Source: Phoronis australis
Lineage: Eukaryota > Phoronida > Phoronidae
Length of the DNA stretch: 64,000 nt
Assembly: GCA_002633005.1 (NCBI GenBank)
Contig: NMRA01000016.1
Location: 72,122 to 136,121, forward strand
Direction of reading: 5' to 3'
Shown: one piece after another, positions 44,304 to 55,600 of the stretch
Position numbering within the stretch: the stretch's first letter is position 1
How the letters are laid out: the number at the start of each line of letters is the position of its first letter
Position numbers and translations under genes: made by a program
The notes under the pieces: generated by a model
Database searches by the model: none
Seen by the model: the letters and a program-made list of their open reading frames with translations, nothing else
What the model was told of the DNA's origin: nothing

Positions 44304-46793
44304 CAGTCATTACATACCCTACACGTCTTAGCCCCACATCAGCAACTTTAATAGATACATCAAAATCATACGGTCACATACATACACACTCTGGTATTCT
44401 TCTCTCTTCGATTTCAGACCACTGTCCTATCTTCATTGCTTCAAAATTGATAATGAAAATCCACCCTAAACGCCCTACTTTCGTCTCAAAATATTCTTAC
44501 ACACCACAAACAAAAACTCACTTTCTCATTAGCTTACGGAATTGCAATATCATGGAAAAGCTAGACCGCAGCCTAGATTGTGACCCCAATCACAACTACG
44601 CAATACTCAGTGATACTTTGACATATCTCACGAAAAAACACTTTGGTCCAAAAAATGTTAGATATAATAAACACAAATACGCGCTTAACTCGTGGATTAC
44701 ACCTGGTATTTTAATTTCCATTCGTTACCAAGATAAACTGTACAAACAAACCAAGACAACTCCTCGCAACACACAATCCTACGCTACATGCCTTAATAAT
44801 CTTAAAGTATACAACAAGATTCTCAAAAAACTATTGATTTTGCCAAGCAATCTTACTATTATGACACATTCGAAAAAGGGAAGTCTGACATAAATAAAAC
44901 ATGGGATACAATAAAGACAGTTATGAACAACGGCGTTCGAACAAAAATGATACCCCAGAATGTCTCTTACGCTCAGATAACACTAAAACCAGTGACCTAC
45001 CCAAAATGGCAAGTTTATTCAACACCTACTTTACCCAAATCGGCCCATCCCTGTCTGAATCAATAACTATGATAAAAAACAAGAATTTCCCAAGCCAAAC
45101 AAATTTAAGTTCTCTTTCAGACTAATTAATAATAAACATGTACTAGATATTATAAGAGACATGGACGCAAAAAATAGTACTGGTCATGACAATTTATCAT
45201 CTAAAATTATCAAAATAAGCAGTCCTTTTATAATTGAACCTCTCACGACCATCATCAACCAGTGCTTGCTCACTGGTATATTTCTAAAGATTGCTAAGGT
45301 GATCCCAGTTTTTAAACAACACGGTTTGGATCCAGAGCACCCGGGCAATTATAGACCCATTTCTATTCTTCCAACAATCTCAAAAATTATAGAAAAAAAT
45401 TATCCATACTCAACTTTCAACTTTCCTAAATGAAAATGATATTCTTAATAAACATCAATATGGTTTCAGGAAATGTCACTCTACAGAACTTGCTTCGCTT
45501 GAACTTTTAGACCGCATTTGTTCCCATCTTGATAATGACATGAATCCACAGGTCATCTTTCTAGATCTCTCTAAAGCTTTCGACACAATAGACCACCAAA
45601 TACTCTTGCAAAAGGTAAATCACTATGGTATTACTGGAGTTGAATATACACTGTTCAAAAGTTATCTCTCAAACCGCACACAATATGTTTCACTAAGTGA
45701 TACAACTTCCAGTTGGTTACCAATATCTACCGGAGTTCCCCAAGGCTCTGTCCTTGGCCCACTTCTCTTCCTAGTTTACATAAATGATCTTTCGTTTTCT
45801 TCTCCCATGGACACACTTCTTTATGCTGACGACATTTGCCTTGTTACACCTTACAAACTGACTGAATCTTCCCAATACACATTACAGCAATCAACCACCA
45901 TCAACAACAACCTTAAATCTATTTCAGACTGGTTTTCCGTGAACAAACTTTCAATTAACACATTAAAAAGTAAATTAATGATCTTTCACTACCCCCAAAA
46001 GAAAATTGAAAAATGTATTTTTCCCACCATTTATACAAAAAGCACAACAATATGTCATGTGAACAGTTTTCCTTTCCTTGGTATTACTGTTGACAAAAAC
46101 CTCTCATGGTCCCCCCACATTAACCTCATCTCAAACAAACTTAACAATCTCGGTGGACTCTTATACAAATTGAAATCCTATCTTCCTCTTCCAGCTCTCA
46201 AGTTGATATATAATTCACTTGTCCTTCCACATTTAAACTATGGCATTGCAACTTGGGGTTTTGGCAACACTAAGAAACTTCAGACAGCCCAGAAAAGAAT
46301 CCTTGGGAATATATCAAATTCCAGTTATAATGCTCACTCTCTGCCCGTATGTAAGGAACTTCGCCTCCCTCTAGTTCAAAACATCTTTAAAATCTCAACT
46401 GCAAAATTTTACTACAAATTCCTCAATAATCAGCTTCCTAAGTATTTTTACACTAACAACTTCTTTAGTAAACCCACCCAATATAAACCAACCAGACACA
46501 TTAAAACTCCTACATACCTGAATCAATACTCAGCTGCTATACCGACAATACAACCCAAAAGTTTAATTGCTCCGTCCAACAAATTGTCATCAAGAGCCTG
46601 TATCAGATTTCAGATTCCTCAACTTATAAACAACAACGAAATACCAGTCTCTGCTCTAAATATTATAAAAACGCATTCTTTGCAAGCATTCTCCAGGTTC
46701 TTAACCAATTTTATTATTAGCAACTACGATCCAGTTTGTCATATTTTCTCTCTCATCCGTGTACAGATGTACATGTACGTGAATAACGGTCAT
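44304..46793 (+). mobile_element. 5'-truncated CR1/L2/Jockey-type LINE
   Basis: The endonuclease end is recognisable (LSPTSATLID, SGILLSSISDHCPIF), followed by linker and reverse transcriptase pieces in several frames, then a long intact RT frame from 45540. Near-repeats flank it: CCGTTTACAGTTGTACGTGG at 44280 and CCGTGTACAATGGTACGTGG at 46794. They could be a diverged target-site duplication of about 24 bp. Frameshifts near 44895, 45125-45160 and 45433-45530 make it inactive. It sits in the EGF-CUB intron of the astacin gene. Confidence 0.8.
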
Positions 46794-46817
46794 CCGTGTA
46801 CAATGGTACGTGGATAA
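45540..46817 (+). pseudogene. LINE reverse transcriptase ORF (YADD intact)
   Basis: A frame of 425 codons. FLDLSKAFDTIDHQILL, then TGVPQGSVLGPLLF and INDL, then LLYADDICLVTP with the two catalytic Asp, then a thumb and C-terminal region (FPFLGITVDKNLSWSPHIN, YNSLVLPHLNYGIATWG) typical of CR1/L2/Jockey-like non-LTR elements. The fingers region (AKVIPVFKQHG, NYRPISILPTISKI at 45161-45433) is separated by a frameshift, so the whole enzyme is not encoded. The last about 20 codons appear to run into flanking host sequence. Confidence 0.85.
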
Positions 46818-47088
46818 TTGCATTTGAGTCTGAACTCGTTTTTACTCATATTATAGCTCGAATCTAAGAACATCAAGTGTCAATTTGGATTAGATAATGA
46901 TCAGCGAAAACCATACCATACTTATAAACAAAAATAATAGATGTCTATTTTGAATTAACACTGAAGTAGAACGTCACATGTCAACGAAAACAATTGCAAG
47001 TTCAATACCGATTAGAAAGATTATACCCCAGGACTGAACATGGTATTGTCGTATCATCATTGCCATCGACAACTTTTATATTCTACAG

Positions 47089-47192
47089 GCTGCGGTGGTA
47101 AATACAAACTCCAAAATGCTGGCGATGTTGTCACGATTTTCGGAGAAAGCACTAAAGAACGAGATGATAGACAATGTGTGTATCTTATTGAG
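47089..47192 (+). CDS. Astacin gene: CUB domain exon 1
   Basis: The acceptor TTATATTCTACAG and the donor GAG|GTGAGC bound 104 bases, phase 1 to 0. The peptide GCGGKYKLQNAGDVVTIFGE continues with STKERDDRQCVYLIE. It begins with the CUB hallmark CGG and carries the second Cys before a hydrophobic strand (QCVYLIE, compared with the usual C-x-W-x-I). The usual S-P-x-Y-P loop is poorly conserved. Confidence 0.75.
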
Positions 47193-47979
47193 GTGAGCAA
47201 ATGGGTTTGAAACAGGTTATTAACCACATGTAAACAGAATGCATTGGTGCCGTTTTAATCGAAGCATTATATGCATTTCTTCTACAGTAATGCATTCCTC
47301 GTCAGGGTCGTTTATGAAAGATTGCGATTTATTCATTTATTTAATTACTTGTTTAATTGTTCAACCAGGGGAACCAGTAAGAAATTCATCAGTTTTTCAT
47401 GATTAACAAACAAACAGTTACAAACGAAATTAGAGTTAGAATGAATAAGGACAAGACAGTTCAAAACCTACCTGGAACGATAACACATGTAACTGAAGCG
47501 ATACGATAGAGGCATCATTACGATCACGATAAATTGCTTGTGGTTGAATGTTTAAAATAATGGTCTTTTCTTTCGTTGCTAGAACATTAATCCGGCTATC
47601 AGAATAGCAAAATAAGCTCGATCGAGGAAGGCTTTAAATTGGATATTCTACATAAATTAAGATTGTTATTCTCCATGTTAATAACTACTAAAATATTCAC
47701 ACAGTTACACGTACATGAATAATAACACATCACTAAAGCACGTACATGTTTTAGACGAAAGCATGTAGGCTGTTGACACACTGTTAAGGTGATTTGGTAG
47801 TGTCTTCCACAAAATGCTGTCACACTCTTCCACGCTGTATTTGTAGCGTTCAGTATTCATTCATGGTGGCTTGTAGTGCAATAAATCCCTTATCCATACC
47901 ATCAGTTTAAATACAAAGCTCTATCGGGAAATGAAAGCCGTACAAGATGAGCGATCAAGATGAATCCGCACTAACTTAC

Positions 47980-48127
47980 GAACTCTATCGATAGAGTTAA
48001 TAATTCTATCAATAGAGATAATAAGTCTATCGATAGAGTTTATTAAGTCTATAGATAGAGATACTAAGTCTGTCGATAGAGTTAGTAAGTCTATCGAAGA
48101 GATAGTAAGTCTATCGATAGAGTTAGC
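47980..48127. repeat. Tandem array of ATCGAT-centred palindromes
   Basis: Seven head-to-tail units of 20-22 bp, consensus TAAGTCTATCGATAGAGTTAG. Each contains the palindrome CTCTATCGATAGAG or a mutated form (TCTATCAATAGAG, TCTATAGATAGAG, TCTGTCGATAGAG, TCTATCGAAGAG). The palindromic core is better preserved than the spacer. It lies in the intron between the first two CUB exons. Confidence 0.9.
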
Positions 48128-48767
48128 AACGGAGAAAAAAGTTGCAGTGACGTCCTTTAACAGCCACCGTAGGACAGCTTCCTCACAGTTTACACAATAA
48201 TCGATGTATGATAGAACTAGTGTATTAACTAGCAGGACTACCTGAGTATATTGTGTACTACTTCCTGGAGTCGGGTCATCTGTATGGGAATATTATATAG
48301 ACAGTTATCAATCAACATTTTTCAAATTTTCAAACGTTATGGAAGAACATCATCAAGGCTTCAATTTTGTCTAAATTTGATTGCGTTAACCTTTTCAATA
48401 TGGCCTCAAAATATAAAACCTGCGCTATCACTAATAGTTACTTCGGTGGGATACAGCATCACGGCTCAGAACGTAATGAATTTATCCCGGTGATGAGGGC
48501 CATCAATCTCACTACAGGGGGAGTGGGCGTCTCAAAATAGCGGTTTATCGTTACAATAAATTCTTAATAATGTTGCACACAGTTTACCGACCTTAAAAAT
48601 GTCGTCGATGGATAATAGTTCAATTGTGAAACGGTTTCTTTGTTTTTAATTAGTACCATTTATCGTTATTTTTATCACTCTTATTGAACCTGTAGCACCT
48701 TTATTGAGGTTTCAAAAACCCACTCTTCTTGCATTAAAGGTGTCATTTTGTATTTTCAATTTTCCAG

Positions 48768-48877
48768 AGTCCAAAGATTCTTAGAGTCCATTTCAACGAT
48801 TTTTTCCTGAAAAATCTTTGGTATTGCTTAGCCACATTGGAAGTTCGCTTTAATCTCATTGGCCAAGTCGGCATCAA
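48768..48877 (+). CDS. Astacin gene: CUB domain exon 2
   Basis: The acceptor TCAATTTTCCAG and the donor AA|GTAAGT bound 110 bases, phase 0 to 2. The peptide SPKILRVHFNDFFLKNLWYC continues with LATLEVRFNLIGQVGI. It matches the central CUB segment: (L/I)-x-(L/V)-x-F-x-D-F-x-L..., then C-x-x-x-x-LEVR with the third Cys. The usual Asp after the Cys (C-x-x-D, calcium-binding CUBs) is Ala-Thr here, so a calcium site is unlikely. Confidence 0.75.
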
Positions 48878-51800
48878 GTAAGTTGCAAAAGACTGTTTCT
48901 GATCGCGATGTAACTCTGGTCTTATTTGGTAAATTCATTTTAAGCAATTGTACCGCTTTGACATGGGAGGGTTGTGTTTTCATTAATAGAAGCACGGCAA
49001 AAATTTAATCAGTATCTACGGGGTGGTTGTAAATGGTTAAGTCACGAAGTTGTCGGTAAAGTGACCAGTGTACTTGTTGCAAAGTAGACTGTAAAGGCTT
49101 ACGAGTGATTGGAGAGACCTGTGTCTTTAATAGCTGGATTTCGAAATAGCTGCGCCATATTGAATGTCACTAAACCACAAGAAGGCGATTATGTCTTTGG
49201 GGGACAGGCGTTCCGCGGCACCTACAGATCCCGTGTTATGCGGACGGTGGGTTTCAACCTACATAAACAGTGTTTTAATAGCTTCACTGCTATCATTACA
49301 TGGCCACTGCTATTCGGTGGGATGCATCAATGTCTTATGAAGAAGGCAAACCTTTTTACAATGGATGAACAAGGGCATGGTGTTGCGTTCATTTCTCACT
49401 CCGAATAAGTATCCACTGAGAGAGTCGGCCGGCTCCGTTGATAAAGCGTGGGAATTTCAATCCCAGCCGGTGTCAAAAGGCTGAAATAAATTAGTTAACT
49501 TAAACTAACCAAACGGTGGGAGGGGCCGAAAGTGGAAGTTATCCCTCTGCGTCTAAATTAATGAACCACAATGTAGTAGGCGAACTTCTGTCAACCAAAT
49601 TTGAGTAGAGATCAACCGGAAGTCTCTTCCATTACTCTCGAAAGCACCGCTGTACTCAGCCGGAATAGAAAAAAGACGAGCGCACTGAAGCGGCTACTGA
49701 ATGAAGCTCCTAAATTCCGACTGGTCGATCGAGACTATTAAGTGGGTATTCAGATTAAAATGGACAATTGAAACAGGAGAGGTATCGGGTTTTCTGATTT
49801 ACGTATACAATAGCTCGCCAGATACTAAAAGTTTATGTGATGTTTTTTTACCGTTGTCATTTATCAGAATTCTCAGCAGACAGGTATTTCGTAGCAAAAG
49901 GTACATGTATTCACTGTCAAAATAAGTAATATCCACGTTATTAATTGGATAAAAAACCCTCCTTTGATCAACTTTCGTAAAGTACACGACTGTTTTACGG
50001 TTTTACGTTATCACCTAGCAAGTTTTGTCAACTGACGACAGTGTGTGCGGGTATTGTCTCAATGACATGATGAACTGAATAAACAATTCAAAATATTCAT
50101 ATAATCACAGGATCAAAGCACGTTACGTCGTAGGCGACGGCACATCCTAACCAAGCCCTAACGCAGGAAGTTTTATTGCAAATTGCGACTAACCCTTGCT
50201 AAACTGTGAAAGTTAAGTTGCCGTATTGTTTATTAGAGTTTAATCGGATACCTTTGGGGGCATTTGGGGTGTTTTAACTCTTCCAACTCTAATAAATAGT
50301 CCTGCAATAAATATCGTTTACCACTATCAGACACGTCAAGAGGGGAACGTACAGACTGCGACCTGTCTAGGTAACTCTAGGTCATCTTAGGCCATCAAAG
50401 ATGAAACTAAAGTACTCAACCCCCCCCCCCCCTTTTCGAATAATAGACCAAAGTACGCAAGAGTAGGAGTGGCATCTAATGGACGACGATTCAAATTTAA
50501 TCACACGAGTCTCAAGTACATGTATACGGTAGACCCCTATTTTCAATATGTGCAAATCCGGTTCAAATTGGCTGCAATGTCTATTATTCACAAGTTCAAC
50601 TACGGCTCATCACCGTGGAGCTACATAAAAGTAATCTTTAATGGGCTCATTTTGTAGTTGAGGCGGTAGTCCAACATAACATTGTGAACGAAAGCATTCG
50701 TGAAGAGGGCACAAACACTAAAACAAGGCAACATTTTAAAAAATCCCGTGTAGGCTTGGCGCAGTTATTACCTATAGCCAGATTACTATTACCAAGGGTA
50801 CTTTATCACTAGGGTTTCCGTCTTCCAGATAATTGCTATGTCTGGTTCCCTAACAACAGTCATTGAATCCTAGATACAAATATCCTTATGACATAGTTAG
50901 AAAAGTTGTGGTGTGAAAGTCCATACTTAACCATAATTTCAATTGTTAAATGTTGAAAACCAGATATACTGTACAGTTGACGGTTTCAACGTTTGCTACT
51001 GCCTAAATGCTTGAGAGCGCGTTCCATCACCCAGGTACATGTACTTAATATTAGACCGACTTCGAACTAGAACAATTCCTGGACTTGTCCTGGTGACGTA
51101 ATAACCATTTTCCGTGGATAACAATGGATATGCCGACAAATTTGTGGTTGGTGCGATCATTTTCTACTTTGAACTTGATGCATACACATTGGAAAGCAAT
51201 GATGCCCTAATTATTAAATTCGAATATCCATCGATCATTTGCCAAGACGGGCTTTCACTCTTTAATTAAATCTTAGCATGTTAAATCCTTTTTCCACATT
51301 CAGCATGCCCTTGGTACAATGCCTCCAGTCGCCTGTTAACAAGACAAAGGTGCGAGGATATACACGGCTAGATGTCAAAACGTGACTGCTTTAATTCTAA
51401 ACTGTCTTGGTAGCCTGTGATTGTAGCTGTTTATACATCTACATGTACCTGCTTGTGGTCACCTAGAGCGTTGTTATTTGGTCCACTTGCCTTTTGTACA
51501 TTATGGTTGTGAATAAACGTTTTCTCTCCTCTCATCTCCCCCTGCGCGAGAAGTCTTCAGTTATGTAACGGAAATCTTTATTTTTATCACACGCCTTAAA
51601 ATACCATTACGTTAACTGGGGCCATTCTGATATTTTAGGAGATCCTGAGGTTACTGTCGAAGCATTCGACTTTTGTTTGCGATTTCCCATACTGATCCAA
51701 GGACTTCTGGAAAATTCTGTCGGCCGATTGAATTCTCTGGCTTACTGGTGTGTGTTTGAAATACAGTATACATGTTCATGTAATAAAGTATTCCTTTACG

Positions 51801-51911
51801 CCTGCGTATTATTTACTCAAGTAGCTCTGTAGTAGGTCATAATACGGTGTGGAGAACTGTGGTGTGGTGATAGCGAACAACCATTCCCAAATCTTACTCG
51901 TTGACTTTCAG
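48878..51911. other. Intron sequence
   Basis: A 3-kb intron between CUB exons 2 and 3. A 13-base poly-C run lies near 50420. An open frame at 49109-49408 is discussed among the rejected items. No further exon is supported. Confidence 0.45.
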
Positions 51912-52054
51912 GCTTTGCAGAACCCGACCATCGGAGGATTTCTCCACCCTTGACGACAGTGCCATGAAAAAGTTGTTGCTGGTGTTCAGCGAGTCAAGCT
52001 CGTTTCGCCATACTGCCAAATATAATATTTCGATATTTGCGTCCGATCCTACAG
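51912..52054 (+). CDS. Astacin gene: CUB domain exon 3
   Basis: The acceptor GACTTTCAG and the donor G|GTAATA bound 143 bases, phase 2 to 1. The first base completes a Lys codon split by the previous intron. The peptide LCRTRPSEDFSTLDDSAMKK continues with LLLVFSESSSFRHTAKYNIS and IFASDPT. It is the closing CUB half: C-x-x-x-x-P, then L-x-(L/V)-x-F-x-S-(D/E)-x-S, then a final Y-x-(I/A)-x-(I/F)-x-A strand. Confidence 0.8.
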
Positions 52055-52528
52055 GTAATATGATATTGAGTTATGGCATAGCGTGTCAATGAACCGATGA
52101 GTGAGACTTTGCGAAAGCATTACGTCAGAGAAACTTGTGCTTTCGAATTTCAAATAGTGCCATTTGTGTAACAGCTAATGCCAGCTAGTTTTGATCATAA
52201 TTTAGTCCCGCTTGAGTAAAACCCGAAGTAGCAATAGATTAACTTGAAGTTCTAGTGAAGGAAAGAATTGCTAGGACAAGGTTGAAAAACGTAATGTGAG
52301 ATACACTTGAAACTGGGTAATTTTTCCTACTTTTGTTAGTCTGATGAATACATGGGGAACCTGCACATTGGTAGCACGTTTGTGACGCATTGTCACCACA
52401 GTAAGGTTAAGAAGGTTTTCGCGGTGAGTTTAAAAATTGAATGCAACTAATTAACCATTGCAAGGTGACTTAGGAGTTTGCTGACTCCATCTATGTCATC
52501 ATAATCGCAATATGACCTTGACTTTCAG

Positions 52529-52642
52529 ATCCTTGTTTAAAGAACCCTTGTCCTGTAAGCGCTGCCTGCATCTTCCAGGCGCCCAGTTCATTTCGATGCC
52601 TTTGCCCGCCGGGAAAAGCTGGAAAAGACTGCGATCTTAAAG
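52529..52642 (+). CDS. Astacin gene: second EGF-like module
   Basis: The acceptor CTTGACTTTCAG and the donor G|GTTCAA bound 114 bases, phase 1 to 1. The peptide DPCLKNPCPVSAACIFQAPS continues with SFRCLCPPGKAGKDCDLK. Six Cys are in EGF spacing, with the N-P-C and C-x-C-P-P-G-x-x-G-x-x-C landmarks. It follows CUB exon 3 by about 0.5 kb and is followed by a sister module at 52984. Confidence 0.9.
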
Positions 52643-52983
52643 GTTCAACACGTTCCTGTTTTAAGGAGAATCCTTCAATGAGTTCAATTTTGCTTACTTG
52701 TTCCTCCTTCAGCGAATTATGTAGTATGGCGGCACCGAGCAGTTTCTTTGAGACTGTCGCTGTACTGAATGGAGTTTATACGCGTCTACCGTGTTACGTG
52801 AGAGTCGAGGTGTCAAAATATTTCCCTTGTAATGTTTGAAAACGAAATCGCAGCCAAGTGACGATTTTTGCAGTTTATGCTTATGCTGTATGTGTTTAAG
52901 TGCTGTTAACTTGGTGAATTTTGGGGATGAGTACGGCGTGAGCACAGAATTCTCTGATTGCGTCACTACTGTCATGCTTTCAG

Positions 52984-53094
52984 ATCCGTGCCTGCCTAAT
53001 CCTTGCCATGAGAAAGCAACCTGCAGCGGTGTGGGTGATTCCTTCAAGTGTAAATGCCCGCCTGGCTTATTTGGAACGGCTTGTGACATCGGCG
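52984..53094 (+). CDS. Astacin gene: third EGF-like module
   Basis: The acceptor GTCATGCTTTCAG and the donor G|GTAAGA bound 111 bases, phase 1 to 1. The peptide DPCLPNPCHEKATCSGVGDS continues with FKCKCPPGLFGTACDIG. It is very similar to the module at 52529 (DPCL-x-NPC), suggesting a local exon duplication. The phase-1 end joins the MAM exon at 54819 across a 1.7-kb intron that contains the left border of the segmental duplication. Confidence 0.9.
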
Positions 53095-53429
53095 GTAAGA
53101 TCACCGGTCAACACGAAATTTATGAGAGCCCAAGCATTGCCACACGACCTGAATCATTCTTATATTCCCATTCTTGTCACAATAGTGCTTGGCATCGTAA
53201 ACTAAGTTGGCTATCTGTAAGAATCCCAACCCTCAAGTGCAATGTGTGTTGGACTTGTTCGACTGGTGAAAAGCATTGCTAGACATTACTAGTGGCTCTG
53301 GGATGTCGCAAAGGAGCCTGAATATACCAAGACTTCTCAGTTAGCTGAGACAAGCTGGCACTGGAGCTGACTATCATCTACGACGCGACCACATGCGTGC
53401 ATTAATACGCCGTAAATTCTAACAAAGTC

Positions 53430-53540
53430 GAAAAATGTAACAACTGTTACGTTTTACGTAATTGTTACATTTTACGTGGATAGGCCTCTTGTAAAATGTA
53501 ACAAGTTCTCACATTTTATAAAATTCTTACATTTATGGCG
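53430..53540. repeat. TTACATTTTACGT repeat element, copy B
   Basis: Same arrangement as 18195-18330: GTTACGTTTTACGT, ATTGTTACATTTTACGT, then GTAAAATGTAACAAGTT and ACATTTATG. It lies about 0.4 kb left of duplication copy 2, whereas copy A lies about 0.4 kb right of duplication copy 1. Confidence 0.6.
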
Positions 53541-54028
53541 TATCAGTGCACTGTAGAGCGAACTTTATGCGCAACCCTAAGGAAGCGGTGATACATCGAT
53601 TCTACCATCGTATTGTGAATACTGCCATCAAATCTATTTTTCGACTAATTAGACGTATTTTACGGTGGCCAAACCAGACTGCTTTATATGCATTGCGCTC
53701 AAGTCAAATCCGCGTTGTTTTTATAGCAACCTGTGCTTTACCAAGCTAAATATTTCACTCACCAATACGTCGACCGTGAAAGAATTGAAATCATGGCCTT
53801 TTTGGTAAATTCTAGACACCACCGTAAGTTGCACTCCATTTTAGGTCTTAAGACAAAGTTATGTTTACAATCAGTTCATGGGAGATGTTCAAGGGTCTTG
53901 GCGAATTTTTCTTACTTTTGAAAATAAAACTGACAAGGCTACTATACACCTGACTTACAGTATTTTTAGATAGACCACTTGCCGTTATGAAATTGGTTAC
54001 AGTATGTCAAGTGAAAGGTAATTGCAGG

Positions 54029-54420
54029 GCTAACACAGGAGCGATGAAGAACTGCCAATTGTTTCTAATCCCAAGGACCTGTGTTCACTTAAGACTTGAT
54101 TTAGAAATTTGGGGTTATGCTCAGTACAACTACTCCTGAAATATATCTAAATCTTACTTAAACGAAAGAGCAAGGCCTCTGAGAATATACACATGACTGC
54201 TGATTACTGAGATACACCCGCCGTACAGTATTTTAGCTAGACCACTTACAGCTATGCAACTGGTTACAGTATGTCGATTGAAAGGTAATTGCAGGAGCCA
54301 ATTCTTTCTAATCTTAAGGGTCGTTTGACTTGATTCAGAGATTTGATATGGCGCTCCACACAACCATTACTTGAGCAAAAGAGCAGAGTCTCTTAGAATA
54401 TACATTTATGTAAAAATTTG
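54029..54420 (+). repeat. Local tandem repeat, copy 2
   Basis: Two diverged units (from about 54029 and 54250) matching 3433-3895. A partial third unit (TAGATAGACCACTTGCCG...) lies just left of them. Confidence 0.7.
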
Positions 54421-54532
54421 CTAGTTACTGGCACAATTTCCATGGATTATTTCTGGGCTGTGATACGCCCATACACTGTAGTTACTTGGCTAAACCTTTA
54501 TTCACCAAGTCTGAGGTGGGAGCGTGTTACAC

Positions 54533-54598
54533 ATATACTACATGTAAATGTCTGTCTTAGTCTTTTAAGACTAAGACAGACATTTACATGTAGTATAT
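54533..54598. repeat. Near-perfect 32-bp hairpin, absent from copy 1
   Basis: Left arm 54533-54564 (ATATACTACATGTAAATGTC...GTCTT), two-base loop TT, right arm 54567-54598 as its exact complement. Copy 1 has only the left arm (at about 3964-3994) and then continues TTTAAAAGTCC, so the right arm is an added, inverted copy of the neighbouring sequence. Confidence 0.9.
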
Positions 54599-54818
54599 AT
54601 TTCTACACTTAAAAGTCCCATATGATGAAACGGACTCTAAAAGTCACGTTTCTGTTGCGTAAAGAACCAACTGGTACCTGAGGTTTTGATTAAAGTTTGT
54701 AGCAACTTTAAATGGTTTATGGGCTCTGCGTTGAAGGCGCTTCATGTATTTGTATGCTCTAAAGAACATGAACGAAACTGTAGAACCATCATGGTCATAT
54801 TATGTTTATATCTTTTAG

Positions 54819-54910
54819 AAGACGAAGCTAGACTTGAAAGTGATTTTGAGGAGTCTTTTGGTTTCTTAAAGAATGTGAATGGCGACGACTTTGACTGGGT
54901 CAGGCAACAG
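54819..54910 (+). CDS. Astacin gene: MAM domain exon 1
   Basis: The acceptor ATATCTTTTAG and the donor CAG|GTAACG bound 92 bases, phase 1 to 0. The split first codon is G+AA (Glu), giving GEDEARLESDFEESFGFLKN followed by VNGDDFDWVRQQ. The DFDWVRQ segment is the canonical MAM start and is closer to the family pattern than copy 1 (NFDWVMQ). The exon joins the EGF module ending at 53094 in the correct phase, which ties the MAM domain to the protease. Confidence 0.85.
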
Positions 54911-55600
54911 GTAACGCGTCAATTGCTTATCAGTTGATAGGTTGTTCTTACACAGGCTTCAGAATTTTTGTGGTGACTCAAATGCGTACAGTGTAGTGGT
55001 GCCGGGGGCAACGTCTTGAAATCGGGAAAAATGCACGCCCGAGGCATTGATCCGTATTTGCTTTATTGGACTCGGTTGCCGAGAAAGCTCATTTAGAGTT
55101 TGTGACGTAATAATCTGACTTAAAAGAGCTCCAGGCGCTATCAGCATGTCTTACAAACATGAAAACCGCTAAATTTAATTGAAAGTGTATTTTAAAGCAT
55201 CAGTTTGTTTCGTCCAATTTCATTACCTGATTGATTGGCTTTTTACTTCCTGTTCGAAAGTCGTGTGCTAGCTGTTCAAATGGACCAGATTCATACCATG
55301 GTTACTTCAGCTTTTAAATGTCTATCGGTCAGATCATGACAAAAACGGCATCCATCTTTAAAAACATTTGAGACCCGCTGGACAGTATCGCAGATTCAGT
55401 CTAAGCAAACAGAGAAAATGATGTAGGGGTGACCAAAGTTTCTCAAAGTTTGACACCTGGTCACCACTGTTTTTAGTCCTAGTCATACGCTATCACTATC
55501 AGTTCATTACCCTCCTTCAACTGAATCACCTTCACTTTCCAACACCTCACCCGGTGGATACAAATTACAAGTCTCCATCAACTTGGCATCTCGCGTGATG

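Noticed and set aside
47980-48127. CRISPR-like array of short repeats
   Set aside because: The units are contiguous palindromes without unique spacers, in a eukaryotic intron.
49109-49408. Open frame in the CUB intron (SLIAGFRNSCAILNVTKPQE...)
   Set aside because: It lies between two CUB exons that already join in phase 2; an exon here would break the CUB fold, and its splice phases do not fit.
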